Assembly: GCA_949710005.1 (NCBI GenBank) | Contig: OX453272.1 | Coordinates: 42,954,157-43,018,156, forward strand | DNA from: Ricordea florida | Taxonomy: Eukaryota; Cnidaria; Anthozoa; Corallimorpharia; Ricordeidae | DNA length: 64,000 bases | Direction of reading: 5' to 3' | Shown here: positions 38,478 through 51,534 of the stretch, one piece after another | Layout of the letters: each line of letters opens with the position of its first letter | Numbering within the stretch: the stretch's first letter is position 1 | The notes under the pieces: generated by a model | The model's input: only the letters and a program-made list of their open reading frames with translations | Databases searched by the model: none | Told to the model about the DNA's origin: nothing | Position numbers and translations under genes: made by a program

Positions 38478-38482
38478 CTTTT
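38478..38482. other. Right copy of putative target-site duplication (CTTTT)
   Basis: Direct match to 22964-22968 immediately outside the right end. The following T residues allow slightly different boundaries. Confidence 0.55.
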
Positions 38483-41400
38483 TTACTTTCATTAATTCTG
38501 TTGCTCTTCGTCATCATCATCTCTGTGTGTATGTGCATGCAAGAGAAGAAACTACTATTTACCAGTGAAATGCCGGAATCATTTACGGAGTACCAACCTC
38601 TTAATTAGTGGTAGGTACTGCAGCCAGAATATGCTTTCTGCTCTGCCATATTCTCTTATTATACATGAATCAAGTCTACAAAATTATACAGAATTGCCAA
38701 CCCCTCGACTTCAGTTTCACAGACACAACTTATTCACCTCAATTGTTAAGACTTTCCTTTCGGTTAAAAGACGGAATTTCCAGTGACTCAAGGGCACTGG
38801 TTTCACGTTATAAAGCGTGTTTTTCATTTGCACGGGAAAGCGGTTCAGTGATAAGGTTTCATCAAATTGCAAGCAAAATGCAAATGTGAGAAATTTTCTT
38901 CGACATTGTCGTTAACCAACTGTAAAACCTGCTCCTTCTGGTCGGGAGGATTTGGAACTGACATCAAATGAATGAAACAAAATTCAGTTTGAAATATTAC
39001 GATCGGAAAACTGGGACTCTCTTTTATGATGTTGCGTTGTTTCGAAGAGATTTCAACCGGAACGTCCAGCAAACTCGGGTTGTTTATTGTTTACATGGGA
39101 AAACCGGCCAGTGTGCGGTCTTGGCAAATGGCAAACAAAATTCAAAACTGGGAAATTCTTTTCCGGATCATGGGAGTTGTTTGCCATTTGCAAAACCTAC
39201 TGCTGTTTGCACGACTGAAGAATCTAGAGCTAACATCAACAGGTATCATAGGGGACTTTCAAGGAAATGGAACACGAATATTCGCTTGGAACATTCTGAT
39301 CGGAAGAACAGGACTATCTTTCAGACGTTCCATTGCTCCCAAAAAATTTCCACCGGCCTGGAACGTTCAGGAAACTTTTGTTCCATTTACTTTCGGGAAT
39401 TTTCGGGAACTTCTTGTAAATGGGAACTCTCCACCTCGTGCTCCGTTTACTTTCCAACCGATTTTTTTTCTAAATGGTAAACCACCAGAATCACCCTTTG
39501 GATTAATCGTGTTTTTTGTTCAACTCTTAGCACTCCCTAGGCAACCGATTAGACGTTCAAGTCTCTTGATAAACAAGACAGGATGTCTGAAATGTTTCTG
39601 GCAATTATCAGCAGTAATTTTATTCTATTCACTAGAAGCCGAACTAACGGCAATTATTTCCTTGTTCCTTACCAAGCAATAAAGAACCTCGTGAAAACCA
39701 ACAACGCAAAAATTATCACGAACGAGCCCTTAGGCAACAGCGAACTAAAACACACACTACAATGACACTAAGGACAACACCATTAAGAAAATCAATTTTA
39801 GCCTTGTTTTCATTTGTTTTCAAGATTTTTAATTTTAAAATAGTTACCATTCGCATTTCATCCCTATTTTACACAGACATTTTACCCTGTGTGCTCGCGT
39901 CTTTGATAACACTTGAAATGAAATGGTCATTTCATGTTGTCAGTTTTGCAGAGGCCGGCAAAGAAGCATACCAGACTGTATTTTGTACGCACATGCAATT
40001 TGATGTTCTGGCTGATTGGTGTCGTTGTAGTCGAGGTCGTAGTGGTGTTTGCATAAACTCCATTACAGCGCTAAACAACGAAACAATGAGACTGCACGTG
40101 GAAAATGAAACGCGTGGGTTTCTCTTTAATCTACTCAGACAACAACCTGAAATGAAAATTTTGTATGAAAACGCGAGTGTAAGACCGTAAGATTGTCAGG
40201 AAAATTCCGGAACGACCATATATACCCATCTATCAGACATTGCTTAAGGAAGAGGAGCTTAAACTAGACAAAGCAAGCTCCTATTTTCTTATGGGGGAAA
40301 AAATTATTTTTTAAATTTTTTATCGGTGACGTCTTGAAAGATTTCTTAGTGTATTCGCGTGACGTGATGTCTCCACTAATCACAACAAGAGGGGTTTACA
40401 CGCATAGGGAAAAAAAAAGCCCGTAGGGAACTTGCATTGACCATTAGCAATTCAAAACATTTTATCTCTTCAAACTTCCACTTAGAAAAATAAAGACACA
40501 ACAATAAAAGCTTGCGTTAACATGAAAGGACGGACTACTCCCAAAAAGGTCTCTGAATACAACAATACTGGATTCATGTTTCCTTATAACTACATCCAAC
40601 TGTGAACTTATTTTAAAAGCTGAAATATGTTTTTTTTTGTAACGGGTTGATAAATGAAGGTTGAACAAACGTAAGTTATGAGGAAAGGCTAACGCTCGTA
40701 AAGTACAGCTTCCGTCTTGTCTTACGGTGGAGAAAGTCATGCCATTAACTCATTGATGAACCACTTCTTCTGATCCACTGACGAAGTACCAGTGTTTTGT
40801 TTTTGGGAACTAACTACTTTAAAGTTATCTTGAAAGCTGCCGTGCTTGTGAGGGCTATAAAACACGACTCAAAAGGGGTACAAATGGAACTAAAGCAACC
40901 ACACGAAGAAAAATAATAATAAAACACAAACAAAGTTCCCATCCTCAAAATAGGATCAGCAGTTTAACAGAGATCAAGAAAAGAAAAAAACTATTTTTAC
41001 TTCAAAACGCGACCCTTTCCAGGTCGGGACACTAGTGAACGCCTAGCCTTTTCAAAATACAAAGAAGCATTAGCGGATGTTTTTAACTCATTTCCAGCAG
41101 GTACAAAATAGGCTAAATTAGACCATATTAAAAGTTTATTTTACATCTCGACAGGAAGTACAGCAGTATGGCATACAATATGTCATTTGAAAGGGTATAA
41201 AATGGGCTTTACAGAAAAAAATATGTCTCCTCATAGAAGCCTGCAACTTTTCCGAAAAAATGTTTTATCCTGCATGAATTTGCATACTTAATGCATCATT
41301 TTTGAAGAATACATCATTTTTTGTCAAAATGCTATGTAAATGTACAGAGGTTTTGTAAGAGAAATTGAAGCCTCTCATCTTGGCAACATTTCCTGAAAAT

Positions 41401-42632
41401 TTGGCTGAAAAAGAGCCGAACTGAAATTAGTTACGATTTTTTATATACGCCTATGTGAAACTATAAAAACCGATAGCAAAATAAAGCGGAAAAAATGTTG
41501 GGGTCTATCTGGAAAGGGGCGAGTTTAGAAGTGTTAAAAGATAAAGACCGGGCCTCCACCACCCCTGACTTTAATTGGCAAGTCTTTCTGGCAACGCTAG
41601 AACTAGATAATGATTGTTATGATAATGATAGAAATCATTTCTAACAATAAATAAAAAATAACGTAAAAAATAAGAGCATTCCAACTAATTTTATAATTAC
41701 ACTCTTTTTAAACTACATAAGTTTTTAATTCATGTAGTTTGGAAGCCCGTGCAGTTCTATTCCTTGACAGTACCCTTGATAAGCCTATCTCTTTTTGTTA
41801 TTCCTTAGTTCGTTGCAACTTTGCCGCTCCTGATTCAATCACCATAGGATAGGCTTTTATAAACATGTTATTCGGTCAGATATATTAGTTCGATAATTGC
41901 GTGTCTAGCCGATTGACGGTTATGTTGTTTGGTGAGCCAAAATACCTGTTCGGGACACAATGCTCTGACTGTACTCCCATTCTAATCTCTCGCATAATTT
42001 TTTTTTTCTCCATTGGGAAAGGCACAGCTGTTAAGGTTTACAACTTTACTTAAGTTAGTAAATTTTATTTCAATAACTATTCACTGCGCCGTTTAAGCGC
42101 GAGGAACACCCCACAATAGAACCCCTTTTTAATGTTGCGCCTTCTTACTGTCTTAACCTGCTTTGTCTGCTATTGATCCACATAAAATGACCTATTCCCC
42201 AACACGACACTTTAAAGAAATGCACAAGAAATGACATCGCATGGACGACTTTGTATTTTTACCGTACAAAATCATTGTGAGTAAAGGCGGTGCCGTTTAT
42301 TTTACACAAAGGCAGGTGCAAACTTTTCTTTTCACAGGATCAATGGCAGAATAAAAGTACAAAACATTCTTAATTAAAGAGCAAAAAACAGAAACAGGAA
42401 TAAAACCAAGCAAGGTGGAATTGTAAAGAGGCATGCTACGTTCAGCATTTTTTCATATTATATGTATTTTTTTTTTGCGGTTGCCATTGAAAAAACTGGC
42501 TTTGAGTGGTCAATTGCATGCAAAATACAGTTCAGATGAATTAATTTATGAAAAATACAGAATCAGAATATTTGAGGATTAAAATCTTTACCTAGGAATT
42601 ACACTCGACGAATTATTAATATGATTAATATG

Positions 42633-42677
<45 letters not shown>

Positions 42678-45600
42678 CTTTTTATTTATTTTTTTTATTG
42701 GTCAGGGTAAGGCTAAATCAGTTTGAAACTTTGCAATTTAAATCTTTGCTCCTCGTCGGCGAAACTAACACAAGATGCAATCTAAAAATGCAAAACAGCA
42801 CTGCAATTGCACTGTGAAATCTAGTTTAGATTTACGCTCATCGACTTCGTCAAAAAAGATCCTAGTACTGAAAGTCGACCACGGATATATATTCCGGATA
42901 TTCTGCTCGCTTGGAATCTCGGGTAGTTTCTTATCATGAGCATCAGCCACATTGGATTGTTAGGTTTGTTTCATCTACCTTTTCAATTAAACCAAAGCTA
43001 GATTGAAACGACAGATATATTTTAATGATTTTACGAACTGCCATTTCTCTCTTCTCACTGAACTGCTTGGAAATCTCAGATTAAACAGATGACGAGTTAC
43101 CAAGCTTTTAACCAATAATGGTTGATAATGTTTCCTTTCAGAAATATTCAACCGTTTGAACGTAAACCCGTTATGGTTGAAAACGTTAAACTCAAAAGAA
43201 CACTACCTTAATATTTTCCCTTTGTCTTATGCACAAATCAAATCCTCTTGTCCATGATTAGCTTTATGAGCTTATAACTTAATTCTCGGTGCATTGCGCA
43301 TCTTGCTCACTTTGAAGGCGACACTATAAAAGAGATCACTTTGAATGTTTTGTTTGCTTTGAAGGTTTCTTTTATCTTCCCAGGAATTAATTGGACAATT
43401 TGAAAGTTCGTGATTACGATCTTAGTGTGTATTTAACCGGTTCTTAGATTGCTTACATTTTCCGGTTGAGGTTATGCTCTGAGATTTTCAATAAAATCTG
43501 CTAAGGTATCATTTCCGTCTGTACTTTAGACAATATTTCAAACAAGGGAACAAAGAAAGTTGATTGTATTAAATTTTGTTGATAGCTGTTTATTGTTTAC
43601 TGCTGAGAAAATATTCAACTGACTATTAACACTTTTTGAGCCGTTTAGCAATTGCAGAGAAAACTTAAAAATTCGAAGAAACATTTCCATTTTTTGATTT
43701 CCCCTGATCATTTTATATCGTTTTCTTTAATTTGTTAGGAACGATTTCTTCGCCGGACGGACAAAGCATGGAATCACGACATGACTCTTTCGATCAATTG
43801 AATAGGTAATTTTGTAAAGCTTCGGTACCTCCCATAATTGAAAGGGAATAAATTTCAGCATGAACAGTTTTTTTGCACTTTGGCCGATTGGACCATAAGA
43901 TGTGAACAGGAGTTTGAAGCTGATAAGCGGCCAGCCTGACTGACCCAGTACTGACAAGCTGACTGCCTAATATCTTGTTTAGAGTTGCGACTGACATTTT
44001 CGACTTTTCAGGTTTATTAAAACGTTATTAGAAAACGTCCTTGAACAATGCCTCATTCACCGGGAAGCAAGAAGGCTCCGTCAATTTGAAGTCATCTCGA
44101 AAAGGAGAGTAAATAAGATGGAAATTGAATTTAAATTCACTTTTATTAGAACAAATGTCAGGAGTTTCAGCCATCTGCTTCAGCGTAAATGACAAATAAC
44201 ATTCTTACCATGGTCGGTTTTTGATTCTGTATTTATATAGATATGTCAACGCACTTCCCGGGCGCTGTATTTGTTATTAATTTTGCATTGGTCAGTAATT
44301 GTTTTAAAATGTATCCACTTCTAACCTTAAAAAAACAATGTCCTTATTTGATCGATATACGATACATAAGTTTTCCTTTTTGGATAACCGAAAAACCTCA
44401 AATCATACGAAACCAAACGTTTTAAAATATTTATTTTAGGGTGTGCTTAACCGAAACATACAATCCTCGTTTGTTCACTGTCAGGTTTACAAAACAATAT
44501 GGTGGAAAATTTGATGATTATTGGAAACTGTGCCGAGGTGGTGTAAATAGCGGCGTGTGAGAGCCCAGAGCAAAATGCCATTATTTCATCGGCAACCAAT
44601 GATTAAGCATATTCCCTTCCTACCGTTAGGAGGGTATAGATGTTTTCTTTCAATTATTTATCTCGGTGGTTTCTAGTCTTTTTTCTCGCTTATTTGGTAT
44701 CACGGCTAGCGATGTAGAGGGAGCCTTTAACTCGATTGAAAAATTCTCTGTTCACGACAAAATGTTGAAGTTCAGAGTAAAAATCGTTTGTACTTTGCCA
44801 AAATTCACACAAAACCATAGAGTCTAACTGCATCCTGTATTAACATCGCTGTATTTGTTGACAGTCGGAAGTTAGGTTTCCAAATCAAATCACAATTAAA
44901 ACTATCTTTGCAGCAATGGTGTGAAAATAAAATCACTTTTCCATTATTGTTTGGTTTTTACTTGACGCACATCGCTCTGGGCAGGTGACTTGAACAATAT
45001 AGCCAAGAAACGAAGCTATAATATGTTCGATTTCGTAACGAACCATAATTTTTGACAATGAAAAAAGATGCCATTCTGAAACGATCTGAAGTTGATGAAG
45101 CAATTTTAAGCGATTCAAGCAAAAGAACCCATCAGAATGCAGTAAGCATAAATACGGTGACATTCGATGAGTTTCTGTTTTGTACGGGGGCACGCGTGGC
45201 ACAAATTACCCATTTTCACACTCATCTCACTAAACACATAATGCGGCTCGATAATTAAATTTCATAGTGTGATACGAGCCGTTTGTAAGAAAACAAGCAG
45301 TTTTGAATGCGGTAATACTGTAATTAAGGCAAGACAATTGTCTCTTGCAAAGAACTTGCAAAAAATTGTTTTCACCACGGTTGTACCGCTATCCGCACGA
45401 ATTCGATTTGGTATGTTGTTGAACACTCGGTATTTTTCAGCATGGGAGTTATGCGGCGATTATTTGGACAGCACGTGTCGGCCTTGTTATCGTCAAATTT
45501 TATATACCTAGAATCAACATTTCAAAGAAATGGATCTCTAATTGTTTTGATGGCGAATAAAAGTGTAAAAAAAGCTGTGAAAACACTTTACCGCCAAAAC

Positions 45601-45706
45601 AAAAGTCATTGATGAACAGATTAAATTACAAAGATGCCACTGATCTGCGTCGTCTTTCATTTAGGGACCTAGGTTTAATTAGCCACACTAGCCAATCACG
45701 GGGAAG
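38483..45706. other. Intergenic host DNA between the Polinton and the nuclear receptor gene
   Basis: No gene is supported. About 38968-39480 contains long open frames in two registers made of degenerate repeats (TTCCGGAA-, AACGTTC-, CTTTTGTTCC-like). Related sequence occurs near 15680-15800, so it is probably a dispersed repeat. A degraded hammerhead-type repeat end is recognisable at about 40680-40735, and a TTA microsatellite at 42634-42676. The rest is featureless AT-rich DNA. Confidence 0.5.
42634..42676. repeat. TTA microsatellite
   Basis: About fourteen consecutive ATT/TTA units. Confidence 0.9.
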
Positions 45707-45760
45707 TTGCATCACGTGACCTGGTTGGCAGCTGGGCTAGTCAAACTACAAGGCGAGGCA

Positions 45761-45887
45761 ATGGTCAAGTGCAAAAGCCCCTTCACTGTGGAAAAGACTA
45801 TAAAACGCCATCAGCGACAGAACGGATCTGTAGTTGTAACAAGTTTGAGAGAGGCGTTTATCATGGAGATGGACCCGCAGAAAACAG
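45761..45887 (+). CDS. Nuclear receptor (NR2E-like), exon 1
   Basis: N-terminal exon ending in phase 1 at the donor ACAG/GTAGGA. It encodes a basic start, M-V-K-C-K-S-P-F, and ends M-D-P-Q-K-T. Phase and reading frame join exactly to the DNA-binding exon at 46374. The frame also contains ATGs at 45707 (18 residues earlier), 45863 and 45869; 45761 is a choice, not proven. No domain is expected in the short A/B region of such receptors. Confidence 0.65.
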
Positions 45888-46373
45888 GTAGGAAGATAAA
45901 ACGCCAGGACCTTCACATTGTTCAAGGGCTGCACGTGCTGACATTCTACGGAAGTTTTTCTTGGAGTGAGTTTAAAAGTTTAGAGTTCTTAAAAGGTTTT
46001 ACTTTTAATTAAAATCCCATTAGCTGGACTATGATACCAACGTGTAGCCATGTTTTCGCTTCAAAAATGTAGACTTTTTCTTTATGTTCCACTTCTATCA
46101 ACGCTCTTGTTTCCCACTGGTATTTAAATATCGGTGAAAAAACCTAAACTGCCACTAATTCCTTGTCATTTTCATGGTGCACAAACCAAACTTCAGGGCC
46201 GGAAAATTCAACTCGAAATCCCCAAATACCCTACAATCGTTTTGCTCTGTCCAATTTCGTCTTAGGTTTTAACAAACAACAGCTTTAAATTCTGATACTT
46301 AACATATTCAAAAATAAAATGCTTCATACCAGCGCTCATATGACTTTACCGATTTGACTGTTACACGCTTTAG

Positions 46374-46652
46374 AAGAGCAAGAACGAGAAAACGACAATT
46401 CGTCGCCCAAGAAGCAAGAAACAGAACGCAAGCCTGAAGTTCTTTGCAAAGTGTGTGGAGACATTTCGTCCGGGCGTCATTACGGCGTTTATACGTGCGA
46501 CGGCTGCAGTGGGTTTTTCATGCGCAGCGTGCGTCGTGATATGGTTTACTCGTGCAAGGGCAATGGTAACTGTGTTGTTGATAAGAAGAGACGAAACCAG
46601 TGTCAAGCGTGCCGTTTCAAAAAATGTCTCGATGTCAAGATGAACAGATTCG
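46374..46652 (+). CDS. Nuclear receptor (NR2E-like), exon 2: DNA-binding domain
   Basis: After an acidic and charged lead (E-E-Q-E-R-E-N-D) the exon encodes a complete two-zinc-finger DNA-binding domain. Finger 1 starts C-K-V-C-G-D with P-box C-D-G-C-S-G-F-F. Finger 2 runs C-K-G-N-G-N-C (five-residue D-box) to [12 protein letters not shown]. All eight zinc cysteines are present. The C-D-G-C-S P-box is the one used by tailless/TLX-type NR2E receptors, which bind DNA half-sites and regulate neural and sensory development in other animals. Ends in phase 1 at TTCG/GTAAGT. Confidence 0.9.
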
Positions 46653-49600
46653 GTAAGTGATAAAGTTACATACAAAGTTAGTCATCAACACTGCCAGCTT
46701 GTCGGACAAGCAATTAAAACTCACCCATCTTCAATTTTTGTGTTCGTTTTTGTCACATATCCTATGGAAGGGGTTTAACCCAATTCCATTGCTACATTGC
46801 CAGATAAATCGAAGAATACAAAACAATTTGTCCTTTTGTACTGTAAATGCCCAAAGAGGGCGGAAAACGTTTTAAAAATCATGCTCTTTCAGTTACATTA
46901 TCTGAACCGTTTTGTTCAATGTTTTTGTATCTTGTGAGGAAAATTTACCCTTTATTTCCTGCTTTCGACGAGGAAAAAAATTAAAATTTAATTTGGCGAC
47001 AGAATGTTTACTCGCGAGATCCAAAACGTTAAAATTACAGAATTCCATCTAAAAGTTTCCAAAGTCGACTTACACAATGTATTTTTTGTCTGTGATGCTT
47101 TTCTAATCGATGTATCGCAGGTACCGAAGACAGGAACAAGAATTTCTCCCTGTTATCACACTGTTTAGTATTTCGGAATTTTCCTTAATTTGACAACGTG
47201 ATATATCTTTGGAAGGCGATATTTTGATACCCTCAGAGAGGCACATTGTTCCCTAAATACATTGAATTTCGAAGACAGCAATTAGTTCCAATTAATCTCT
47301 ATAATAGAAAGGAAACGTCAAACTTTCCTTCCATTCTTCGTTGACAACAAATCAGTGTGTATTTTCGCAAGCTGCGGTTTAAGATCCCTTGCAATTAAAC
47401 TTTATTTATACGAACCAGAGACCGTGTAAGGCACTAAGAAATTAGAGTTTTTTAAAAGAAATAGGTAAATAAATGTTCCGTAATGAAAAGCTAGCATGAT
47501 ATCGCAGGAAGATTAGAAAAACAGTAAATTGTTTTAAGCGATAATCTGTGGCCTTCCACGGAAAGCCATATGTCGGCCTAATGAGCACAGGTGAAAAAAA
47601 CCTTTTAAACGTCCGTACAAGAAAAACATTTGTCGGTAGCTTTGAAGAATAACCCATTTCCTGTGTAATGATTTAGTCGGATAATTTTTAAAGGCCAAGA
47701 AAAAACGGTCACCCTTTTTTGAAGAAAGGAGGAGAAAGGCTTTGAATGAATTATAATCCCTAGTCAAAACTATTCCCTGCAGGTGAACTCCTACAGATCA
47801 CTTGCAAAGCATTTCTTCATCCATTATAACATCTATCCCGTATTATCTTTTGAACCGTAACCTATTCCTATTCTTCGAAAAACAATTGACTGCGTTCTTG
47901 ACCAAGACAACAAATGCTGCTATTGTCCTAAGCAATACAATTTCCTGTCGAGAAACCTTTGACGAAACGTGAACGCTATTTTCTTTCTTGTATGACCACG
48001 GTTCGTTGTTCAAAAGGAACTTTTCGCTTGCTCACTAAAACGGAGGAGAATTAGCTAGACTTAGCTAGGATACCGGTGTTAACACGATTATGGTTTATTT
48101 GAAATATAGGCAATTTAGAAGCACCACGCCGCTTGTTTTGAATAGATTAATATTGATAGTGATACACTATTGTAATATTGGGCCGAGCAGTAGGGGTTAG
48201 ATGAAGAGTAAACAAGAACGCGTGGCGAGATCAAAACGACTTTTCTCCGAGCTAGTTAGAAGATATTTGGATGTAAAATGCCTTAAAACCCGATAGTAAC
48301 ACGCACAAAAAAATATATTGCTAATTACCACGCCTTTCCTTTCAAAAAAAAAAATTGAAACATATGCAACAATACTGTACTTTACTAAAAGAAATAAAAA
48401 AGCGCTGGTTAAAAACTGTATTATCAGAACAGCTTTTATTGTATGTTGTGAACAATTGCTTGTAAGTTCTTTGAAGCATTTTATCCCACCACATCAACCA
48501 ATATGGAAAGATTTCTAGCATTCGAATACTGGATAAATTGGGAAAAGAATAATAAGTTCCTAACTTCCCAGACATATTTTGTTAGTAAAGAGGTTCTGGA
48601 GCATATCAAGGGAAAAAGGTCGTTCTTTAAAAGAGTACCAATTTCGGCTAAAAGCCAAAAAGGTTTTCATACATTTCCCAACTGAAAAAATATTTCAGAT
48701 TTTGTAGGTTTTGTTGATGAACAAAAAGAAGCAGAAGGTAACGACGCAGTCAATATTAGAAAACCAACATTTCATTTATGGAGAAAAATTAACTTTATTG
48801 ATAATTTTTGCACGCTAGCGGGAATAAAGCTGAATTTCTTTAATATATTTTTGTTGCCCAAAACGTGAGAATTCTTCCTGTTTGGTGTTGGGAAGTCTGT
48901 TCAGTCTACGCCAAAACAACCACTGAAACCTGCCCGCCTCTTGAACATTTATAAAACAAAATATTATGTGCCAAAGCTAAGCAAATAAAGAATTTAAAAA
49001 CCAACTTCCCTTCGAAGTTGATCGCCGGCAAGTGAAATTTCAGATCAGACAAAGGGATTATTCAAAATAACACCTCGAGGAATGGGAAATATTGTCCTCT
49101 GAAAGAAAAGTGCCTCAGTTAAAAATCTGTGATAAATGTTGAGATATTCTTCAATCATTGCTTCTTAAGGAGTGAAGAATGGACCAGGACATAAATTGCT
49201 CAGTAAACAGAGCTCCCCGTCTTTGGATCAAATTATTGGTTCCTATTGTAAGCAAGGTCGTGTTCGTTCTCATTTTTCTTGTTTCTCTGGTAACAGTTAC
49301 ATCAGACCTCAGTGCATGGGTCGATTAACAACTGCTGTGCCACTTTAACAAAAGCTTTTATTTCTTTATCGCGATTAAGGTACTCTTAATATTTTCAAAC
49401 CCCTCGAGGGAAATTACGACAGACCAACATTTCCATTGTCCATTTATCTTGCACGCTTGGAAACAGTTTTGTGCGAAAGGTTCCTGTTAGTTTCCTTGGT
49501 TTCAATATGAACAAGAAAGTAACTCTCTGATAGTAAGGGAACCCGGCTTTGGAACTTGTTTAACTACGGTCCACATCTCAATGTTGAGACTGGGGTTGAT

Positions 49601-50976
49601 TCTCAAAGCCTTTTTGATACGTTCCGTAGGTTACATGAGGTAATTTATAAGGAGGTACTTCAATTTAAATGGTACTTTCAAGATGAAATTTACAAGTAGT
49701 CACTGCTTTTACCAGTAATTTGGTTGGCGAGGTGTTGTTGATTTCTTCAACGACATAACCAAAAAACAGCTGTAAAATGGAACAAAAGAAACTTGCAATT
49801 CATGAAGAAATGAATTTTAATTTTAAGGTTTCTAGGATGTATATGGACGTTTCAACGATTTAGTCAAACCGTCAATTAAAATAATAGTTTTGTGACCGAA
49901 GCGAAGAAAGGAATGACTTGTTTTCGGGTTCGCGTGACATCTTGGTGCAGTTTTGACATAACTTTAACATATAAAACTTTGCTTTATCCAAGGAACATGT
50001 TAGCTAATCCGAGCTTAAGAATAACAGGTGTCTAAAGTAACAGCATGAAAGAAAAATATCAAGTATTTTACTGATATTAAATTCCAGCAAGTTAGAAACA
50101 AAGAGTATGATATTTAACTAATACACAACAACCAAAAGCTACTAATTCCACACAAACAAAGAGTATACCAGTTGCGAAAGCTACAGAAAACAATTCAACG
50201 TATTTTAACTTTCCGCATTTAACAAGAAGTAAACTGCTGTTTGAATAAGAATAAAAACAGAAACATCAGTTGGGAGTTGAAGTAATGGCAAATTACCTCG
50301 GGTACTTCTGTTATAAAACGCTCCAAGACTAAAGTCCATTGAATGAAATGATCTAAACAGCTTTGTGTGAGGCCTTTCGGATGAAAATATTCCTAACTTT
50401 AAGGAAATAATTTATTTCTCTCAAAGCTAAGTTCAGTATTAGTTATATTCATATCTGCCGCATAATGATGAGGGAAATTAAAATAATTTTACAAATGAGG
50501 TCTTTAAAATTTCTCACGAATTTCACTGAGATCCATTGAGTGTTAACAGAAACCAGGGCAATGAGCCAAAGTTTTACATTAAGTAAGAAACTAAATATGC
50601 AATTTGTTTCTCTGAATAGTTGCTAAGGTACAAAACAGATAAACAGACTAGTGGGCACGAATGTAGCAAGATGCAGATTATAAAGTCACCTACATTCGTG
50701 TAAAAAGATATTTGTAGCAGCCTAGATGGTTTTCAACACTTCAAAATGTCCAAATTCTATTTAACTTTGCTTCAGAAACAGGGGCTATTTGCCTTAATTC
50801 TGGGTTTGAATTTCCTGAGAGAAACGTCTAGAGTAAAGGTGCGCTTTGCAAATCAGAAAGCGTGTTTGCAGTTGGGTCGATTTGAGAAGCCACACTTACG
50901 TATTTGTCGATATCCAAGAGGGGAAATTTTGGTAAGTAGAATTACTGAAACAGCCTCATTTGTGTTAATTTTTCAG
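46653..50976 (+). other. Nuclear receptor intron 2
   Basis: A 4.3-kb intron between DNA-binding and ligand-binding exons. Phase 1 is kept across it. I see no further exon and no clear transposon; the open frames inside look random. Confidence 0.5.
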
Positions 50977-51534
50977 CTGTACAGCAGGAAAGGCAGCCGA
51001 ACTCGACTCGACTTCTTAAACCACCTCTCGGAGACGAGTACACGGCCAAAATCATGAACAACGACTTTCTGACAAGTCTAATTGTGGCGGAACCCTGCAG
51101 AGAGCCTGTTTACCGAATCGGTCATCAAACACCGGGCATACCGTACCCAAGCCAACAGGAAATCAGCAGCTCGCTCTATTTCTCGTCTCCTGATGCCATT
51201 TGCGAATCTGCCGCCAGATTGCTGTTCATTTCCGTCAAATGGGCCAGAAACATACCTTCGTTTGTAAATCTTCCATTCAGAGACCAAGTGATTTTATTAG
51301 AGGAAGGCTGGCGAGAACTTTTTATTCTGGGAGCCGTGCAATGGAACATGCCGCTGGAAGTAGCGCCGCTTTTAGCGGCCGCAGGCATGCACGTAGACAA
51401 CACACCAGCCGAAAAAATCGTCGCCACTATGGCAGATATCCGCATGCTGCAAGAAATTAGTGCGCGCTTCCGTAGTTTACAAGTTGGTGAGGCTGAATAC
51501 GCGTGTTTGAAAGCTGTTGTCCTGTTTAAATCAG
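50977..51534 (+). CDS. Nuclear receptor (NR2E-like), exon 3: hinge and most of the ligand-binding domain
   Basis: Acceptor TTTTTCAG; the first codon is completed from exon 2 to give G-A-V-Q-Q-E-R-Q-P, the usual C-terminal extension of the DNA-binding domain. After a hinge, the ligand-binding domain shows the family signature: F-I-S-V-K-W-A-R-N-I-P-S-F, then L-P-F-R-D-Q-V-I-L-L-E-E-G-W-R-E-L-F. It ends in phase 1 at TCAG/GTAGGT. The frame is uninterrupted for 186 codons. Confidence 0.9.

Noticed and set aside
38968..39682. 170- and 218-codon overlapping frames right of the Polinton
   Set aside because: They lie in a diverged dispersed repeat also seen near 15680; both registers are open by chance, and there is no domain or splice structure.
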